Position numbers and translations under genes: made by a program
The notes under the pieces: model-generated
Told to the model about the DNA's origin: nothing
Database searches by the model: none
What the model saw: only the letters and a program-made list of their open reading frames with translations
Shown here: positions 5,240-8,141 of the stretch, piece after piece
Position numbering within the stretch: position 1 is the first letter of the stretch
Layout: every line of letters starts with the position of its first letter
Origin: Actinomycetes bacterium
Lineage (GTDB): Bacteria; Actinomycetota; Thermoleophilia; Solirubrobacterales; Solirubrobacteraceae
Length of the DNA stretch: 8,141 bases
Assembly (NCBI GenBank): GCA_023405705.1
Contig: JAEXXR010000049.1
Location: 1 to 8,141 of the forward strand
Direction: 5' to 3'

Positions 5240-5259
5240 CCTAGGACGGATGTCCTAGG
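5240..5259 (-). terminator. Perfect hairpin containing the stop codon of the oxoamine synthase gene
   Basis: CCTAGGAC (5240-5247) pairs perfectly with GTCCTAGG (5252-5259) around the loop GGAT. The TAG stop of the minus-strand gene is complementary to 5255-5257, inside the stem. Further pairing of GCCCA (5235-5239) with TGGGC (5266-5270) is possible around a bulge. With the repeat at 5159-5217 it forms a likely double terminator. Confidence 0.45.
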
Positions 5260-6517
5260 AAGCGGTGGGCAGCCGGCCGTGCTCGGCCTCGAACGCGCGC
5301 TTCACGTCCGCGAACGCGGCGAGCGCCTCGTCGAGCGTCGCGGTGTCGTGCGTCGCCATCACGCTCGTGCGCAGCAGCGCGCCGCCTGGCGGCACGGCCG
5401 GGTGCAGTGCGACGTTGACGTAGACGCCCTTCTCCCACAGCGCCTTCCACAGCAGCGCGGCCTTCCAGTCGTCCGCGACCAGCACGGGGACGATCGGGGT
5501 GGCGACTCTCGACCCGTCCGGCAGCGCGACCGGGTCGACGACGTGCAGCCCGAGGTCGCGCAGGCCGGCGTTCAGGTAGGCGGCGTTCTCCTGCACTCTC
5601 GCGGTCAGCGCCAGACCCTCGTCGGAGCGGGCGATCCGTGCCGCCGCCAGCGCCGAGCCGACCGCGGCCGGCACGCCCGAGGCGGTGAACAGGAACGGCC
5701 GCGACTGGATCCGCAGGAAGTCGATCACGTCGGCGGGGCCGGCGATCACGCCGCCGCAGGAGGCGAGCGACTTCGAGAAGGTCGCCATCCGCAGGTCGAC
5801 GCGCTCCTCGACACCGAGCAGCTCCGAGGCGCCGGCGCCGCGCGCGCCGAGCACGCCGAGGCCGTGGGCCTCGTCGACCATCAGCCGCGCGCCGTGGCGC
5901 TCGGACAGGTCGGCGATCTCCTGCAACGGGGCGACGTCGCCCTCCATCGAGAAGACGCCGTCGACGACGACGAGGATGCCGCCGCCGTCCTGCTCGGCCT
6001 GCTTCAGGCGCTTCTCCAGCAGGTCGAGCCGGTTGTGGCGGAACGGCCGCATCTTCGCCTTCGACAGCAGCACGCCGTCGAGGATCGAGGCGTGGTCGCC
6101 GGAGTCGACGACGACGGTGTCGCCGGGGCCGAGGATCGTGCCGATCGCGCCGAGGTTGGCGTGGTGGCCGGTCGTGTAGACGATCGCGTCCTCGGTGCCG
6201 AACCAGTCGGCCAGCTCCTGCTCCAGCTCGAGGTGGAGGTCGAGCGTCCCGTTCAGCAGACGCGAGCCGGTGACGCCGGTGCCGTAGCGGTCGATCGCGT
6301 CGTGCGCGGCCTTGATCACGCGCTCGTCGCCGGTCAGCCCCAGGTAGTTGTTGGAGCCGAGCATGATGCGGCGCTCGCCCTCCATCTCGACGACGGGGGC
6401 GGCGGCCGACTCGAGGCGGCGGAAGTAGGGAACCGCGTCGATCTCGCGTGCGGCTCTCAGCTGCAGGACGCGCTCGTGCGTCCGCGCCTTGTCGAATACG
6501 TCTGTGGTGGTCGGCAT
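5255..6517 (-). CDS. Alpha-oxoamine synthase, serine palmitoyltransferase-like (PLP-dependent)
   Basis: A 420-residue fold-type I PLP enzyme of the BioF/KBL/SPT family, complete in length. It shows SNNYLGL (55-61), YGTGVTGSRLLNGT (78-91), the PLP-stacking His142 in DHASILDG, VDGVFSMEGD (185-194), Asp215 and His218 in VDEAHG, Schiff-base Lys249 in TFSKSLASCGG, and RTSVMATH (383-390). Spacing of His142, Asp215, His218 and Lys249 matches the family. These enzymes condense an amino acid with an acyl-thioester, losing CO2. The lysine context (FSKSLAS.GG, not LGKA) and the C-terminal VYVNVALHPAVPPG (365-378) are more like serine palmitoyltransferase than glycine C-acetyltransferase or 8-amino-7-oxononanoate synthase, which automated tools would likely name. 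No bio or tdh genes adjoin. The cytoplasmic product would be 3-ketosphinganine-like if Ser and a long acyl-CoA are used; substrate unproven. It diverges from the GNAT gene, with 14 bp between the starts. No ribosome binding site is visible. Confidence 0.88.
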   Translation of the reverse strand: MPTTTDVFDKARTHERVLQLRAAREIDAVPYFRRLESAAAPVVEMEGERRIMLGSNNYLGLTGDERVIKAAHDAIDRYGTGVTGSRLLNGTLDLHLELEQELADWFGTEDAIVYTTGHHANLGAIGTILGPGDTVVVDSGDHASILDGVLLSKAKMRPFRHNRLDLLEKRLKQAEQDGGGILVVVDGVFSMEGDVAPLQEIADLSERHGARLMVDEAHGLGVLGARGAGASELLGVEERVDLRMATFSKSLASCGGVIAGPADVIDFLRIQSRPFLFTASGVPAAVGSALAAARIARSDEGLALTARVQENAAYLNAGLRDLGLHVVDPVALPDGSRVATPIVPVLVADDWKAALLWKALWEKGVYVNVALHPAVPPGGALLRTSVMATHDTATLDEALAAFADVKRAFEAEHGRLPTAS

Positions 6518-6518
6518 A

Positions 6519-6524
6519 TAGGGT
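6519..6524 (+). promoter_or_regulatory. -10 element for leaderless transcription of the GNAT gene, in the divergent start region
   Basis: TAGGGT (TANNNT, within TATAGGGT) ends exactly 7 nt before the ATG at 6532, with no ribosome binding site. It starts 2 bp beyond the start codon of the divergent oxoamine synthase (6515-6517), so RNA polymerase bound here would cover both starts. I cannot see a matching promoter for the minus-strand gene, which would have to lie inside the GNAT coding region. Confidence 0.5.
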
Positions 6525-6531
6525 GGCCGGC

Positions 6532-7800
6532 ATGGGTCTCGACGTCCGGCCGGTCGCCTCCAAGCGCGACCTCACAACCTTCATCAAGCTGCCGTGGCGG
6601 CTCTATCGTAACGAGCCGAACTGGGTCCCGCCGCTCATCGCCGACCGGCGCAGATTCCTCGACCGCGACAAGAACCCGTGGTTCGAGCACGGCGAGGCCG
6701 AGTACTTCATCGCCTGGCGCGACGGCCGCGCCGTCGGCCGCATCAGCGCCCAGGTCGACCGCCTCCTCAACCAGTTCCAGGACAACAGATGGGGCCTGTA
6801 CGGCTTCTTCGAGTGCGAGGACGACCAGGAGGCCGCCGACGCCCTCTTCGCCGCCGCCGAGAGCTGGCTGCGCGAGCGCGGCCGCGACCGCATGGTCGGC
6901 CCGATGAGCTTCACGATGAACGACGAGTGCGGCGTGCTCGTCGAGGGCTACGAGCTGGCCCCGATCATCCTCACCGACTGGACCCACCGCTACTACCCGC
7001 GGCTGTTCGAGAGAGCCGGGATGATCAGAGCGATGGACACGCTGATGTGGCACCTGGAGATCCAGGGCCGCGACAGGGTCCACCCGTCGATCTGGAGAGT
7101 CGCCGAGCGCGTCGAGAGCAAGCACGGCATCACCGTGCGGCCGATGCGCAAGAAGGACATCCACGCCGAGATCGACCGCTTCCTCGAGGTCTACAACGAG
7201 GCGTGGGAGAGAAACTGGGGCTTCTCGCCGCTGACCGAGACCGAGGTCCGCCACTACGCCCACACGCTCAAGCCGATCCTCGACGAGCACTGGGCGTTCG
7301 TCGCCGAGAAGGACGGCGAGACGGTCGGCGCCGCGCTGTCGGTGCCCGACTACAACCAGGTCTTCAAGACGATGAACGGGCGGATCTTCCCGTTCGGCTG
7401 GCTGAAGTTCCTGCTCAACCGCAAGAAGATCGACCGCGTGCGCGTGTTCGCGCTCGGGGTCAAGCGCGAGTGGCAGCACACCGGCGTCGCCGCGCGCTTC
7501 TATGAGCTGCACTTCGACTCGGCCGAGGTCACCCCGCAGACCTACGGCGAGATGGGCTGGATCCTCGAGACGAACAAGTCGATGAACCGCGCGATGGAGG
7601 GGATGGGCGGCAGAGTCGTGCGCCGCTACCGCCTCTACGAGCGGCTGCTCGACCCCGACGCGAGACCGTCGTACCCGGGCACGGCCGAGGAGAAGCCGGC
7701 GCCGGCCGAGGAGCAGGCGGCGCCCGCCGAGGAGCAGGCGGCGCCCGCCGCGGAGCAGGCGGCGCCGGCCGCGGCCGACCCGTCGCCCGAGGCGACATAA
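6532..7800 (+). CDS. YghO-type GNAT-fold acyltransferase; candidate partner N-acyltransferase of the oxoamine synthase
   Basis: A 422-residue protein matching the large GNAT-related family I know as YghO-like, sometimes annotated dATP pyrophosphohydrolase or N-acetyltransferase. Family marks are PWRLYRNEPNWVPPL (21-35), KNPWFEH (47-53), FIAWRDGRAVGRISA (59-73), LYGFFECEDDQE (89-100) and VGPMSFTMNDECGVLVEG (122-139). In the C-terminal GNAT domain (about 200-372), REWQHTGVAARFYE (312-325) is the likely acyl-CoA pyrophosphate loop, followed by GWILETN (342-348) and MGGRVVRRYRLYE (358-370). As I recall, the Caulobacter ceramide synthase bCerS is an acyltransferase of this kind that N-acylates the product of a nearby SPT. 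The divergent SPT-like neighbour here fits that role, but substrate is inferred. It has no signal or membrane helix. The extra tail (384-422) is an Ala/Pro/Glu-rich repeat. Eight arginines are AGA. The start is set by the leaderless -10. Confidence 0.82.
   Translation: MGLDVRPVASKRDLTTFIKLPWRLYRNEPNWVPPLIADRRRFLDRDKNPWFEHGEAEYFIAWRDGRAVGRISAQVDRLLNQFQDNRWGLYGFFECEDDQEAADALFAAAESWLRERGRDRMVGPMSFTMNDECGVLVEGYELAPIILTDWTHRYYPRLFERAGMIRAMDTLMWHLEIQGRDRVHPSIWRVAERVESKHGITVRPMRKKDIHAEIDRFLEVYNEAWERNWGFSPLTETEVRHYAHTLKPILDEHWAFVAEKDGETVGAALSVPDYNQVFKTMNGRIFPFGWLKFLLNRKKIDRVRVFALGVKREWQHTGVAARFYELHFDSAEVTPQTYGEMGWILETNKSMNRAMEGMGGRVVRRYRLYERLLDPDARPSYPGTAEEKPAPAEEQAAPAEEQAAPAAEQAAPAAADPSPEAT
7684..7788 (+). 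repeat. In-frame 21-bp tandem repeat encoding an AEEQAAP tail
   Basis: Five consecutive 21-bp units code AEEKPAP, AEEQAAP, AEEQAAP, AAEQAAP and AAADPSP, decaying at both ends. The two middle units are near identical at DNA level. The tail follows the folded GNAT domain, should be extended and disordered, and may vary in copy number between strains. Confidence 0.75.
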
Positions 7801-7802
7801 GA

Positions 7803-7820
7803 CTGCGCTAGCCTGCGCAG
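7803..7820 (+). terminator. Short hairpin after the GNAT stop; its loop also holds a -10-like TAGCCT
   Basis: CTGCGC (7803-7808) and GCGCAG (7815-7820) form a perfect 6-bp stem 2 nt after the TAA stop. The loop TAGCCT (7809-7814) also fits TANNNT and could be the -10 for the next gene, with a start site near 7821 and a 40-nt leader. Either role is possible; neither is certain. Confidence 0.3.
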
Positions 7821-7860
7821 AGGACGCGTCGCCACGGCTACGACCGGCGCCGCTGTCACG

Positions 7861-8141
7861 ATGCGCCGGCGCGACATGAGCGAGACGAACGCAGACCACC
7901 ACCCGCTGCCGATCGAGGCCGAGGAGACCGTCGACGCGGTCCCCGTCGTCGACGAGGTGCGCACCCTGGAGCGCGCGCAGCCGCGGCTGCCGGCGACGAA
8001 GGCCGCCGCCGTCGCGGTGACCGGCTTCGTCGCAGGCGCGGCGACCGTCGTGGCGCTCTCGGCGCGCGCCAAGCGCAGGGGAGGGGTCGTGCGGTCCCGC
8101 CGCCGCAGGGGCGCACGCGCCGAGACCTTCTCGATCGTCGG
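7861..8141 (+). CDS. Small single-TM protein, 3' end beyond the window
   Basis: An open frame runs from ATG 7861 to the window end (93 codons plus 2 bases). Translation gives an acidic N-terminus (MSETNADHHPLP, then EAEETVDAVPVVDEV), a linker VRTLERAQPRLPATK, one hydrophobic segment AAAVAVTGFVAGAATVVALS (about residues 46-65), then a strongly basic stretch with Arg/Lys clusters and the start of another domain (ETFSIVG). The order acidic, TM helix, basic recalls short conserved Thermoleophilia proteins of unknown function in which a TRSFLVDV-like segment follows; that is memory only. An in-frame ATG at 7876 (giving the MSETN start) is equally possible, and neither has a ribosome binding site. 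High third-position GC and in-frame continuity across the whole stretch support real coding. Confidence 0.62.
   Translation, partial: MRRRDMSETNADHHPLPIEAEETVDAVPVVDEVRTLERAQPRLPATKAAAVAVTGFVAGAATVVALSARAKRRGGVVRSRRRRGARAETFSIV

Noticed and set aside
5255..6517. Assignment as bioF (8-amino-7-oxononanoate synthase) or kbl
   Set aside because: The lysine context is SPT-like and no biotin or threonine dehydrogenase gene adjoins; the symbol was left empty because the substrate is unproven.
5213..6907. Long plus-strand open frame (564 codons) opposite the oxoamine synthase
   Set aside because: It runs antisense through a gene with clear family motifs; the translation is Arg/Gly/Val/Ala-rich low complexity without motifs, as expected for an antisense frame in GC-rich DNA.
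6457..7902. Long minus-strand open frame (481 codons) opposite the GNAT gene
   Set aside because: Same reason: the plus strand holds a recognisable GNAT family protein, and the antisense translation is compositionally biased with no domain.

Overview
The window is high-GC DNA (most genes roughly 70% GC, nearly all third codon positions G or C) with a clearly actinobacterial gene set: a diverged actinobacterial integration host factor (mIHF) paralog, TANNNT-type -10 boxes placed for leaderless transcription, and several small membrane or exported proteins of lineage-restricted type. AGA arginine codons are unusually common for such GC-rich genes. From memory, this combination and several family resemblances point to Thermoleophilia / Solirubrobacterales (Conexibacter-like). 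That placement is an inference; no rRNA is present to confirm it.

Layout. (1) 2-1317, plus: a membrane-anchored redoxin translationally coupled to a solo B3/B4 (PheRS-beta type) domain protein. (2) 1394-1957, plus: a coiled-coil protein with a conserved-looking Trp/Gly-rich C-terminus. (3) 1958-3240: a lower-GC islet (about 57% in its second half by my count) with a palindrome, a good sigma70-type promoter, a lipoprotein and a small four-cysteine secreted protein. (4) 3301-3807, a four-helix membrane protein, and 3901-4365, a single-module VOC protein, each with a -10 box 7-8 nt before its ATG. (5) Convergent to these, 4482-4943, minus: the mIHF paralog. (6) 4944-5254: a gene-free stretch holding the mIHF promoter and a set of mutually exclusive hairpins. 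(7) 5255-6517 (minus) and 6532-7800 (plus): a divergent pair with only 14 bp between start codons, encoding a serine-palmitoyltransferase-like alpha-oxoamine synthase and a YghO-type GNAT acyltransferase. (8) 7861 to the window end: the 5' part of a small single-TM protein.

The most interesting unit is the divergent pair. An alpha-oxoamine synthase condenses an amino acid with an acyl thioester, and a GNAT N-acyltransferase could acylate the resulting amine. These are the first and the N-acylating steps of a sphingolipid/ceramide-type pathway, which is not generally expected in Actinobacteria. The sequence supports the two families; the joint pathway is a hypothesis.

Regulatory architecture is compact. 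Three plus-strand genes look leaderless, two promoters share the layout TTGACC-18-TANNNT, and several genes carry an 8-9 bp inverted repeat overlapping or abutting the stop codon. No CRISPR array, tRNA, rRNA, insertion sequence or transposase was seen.
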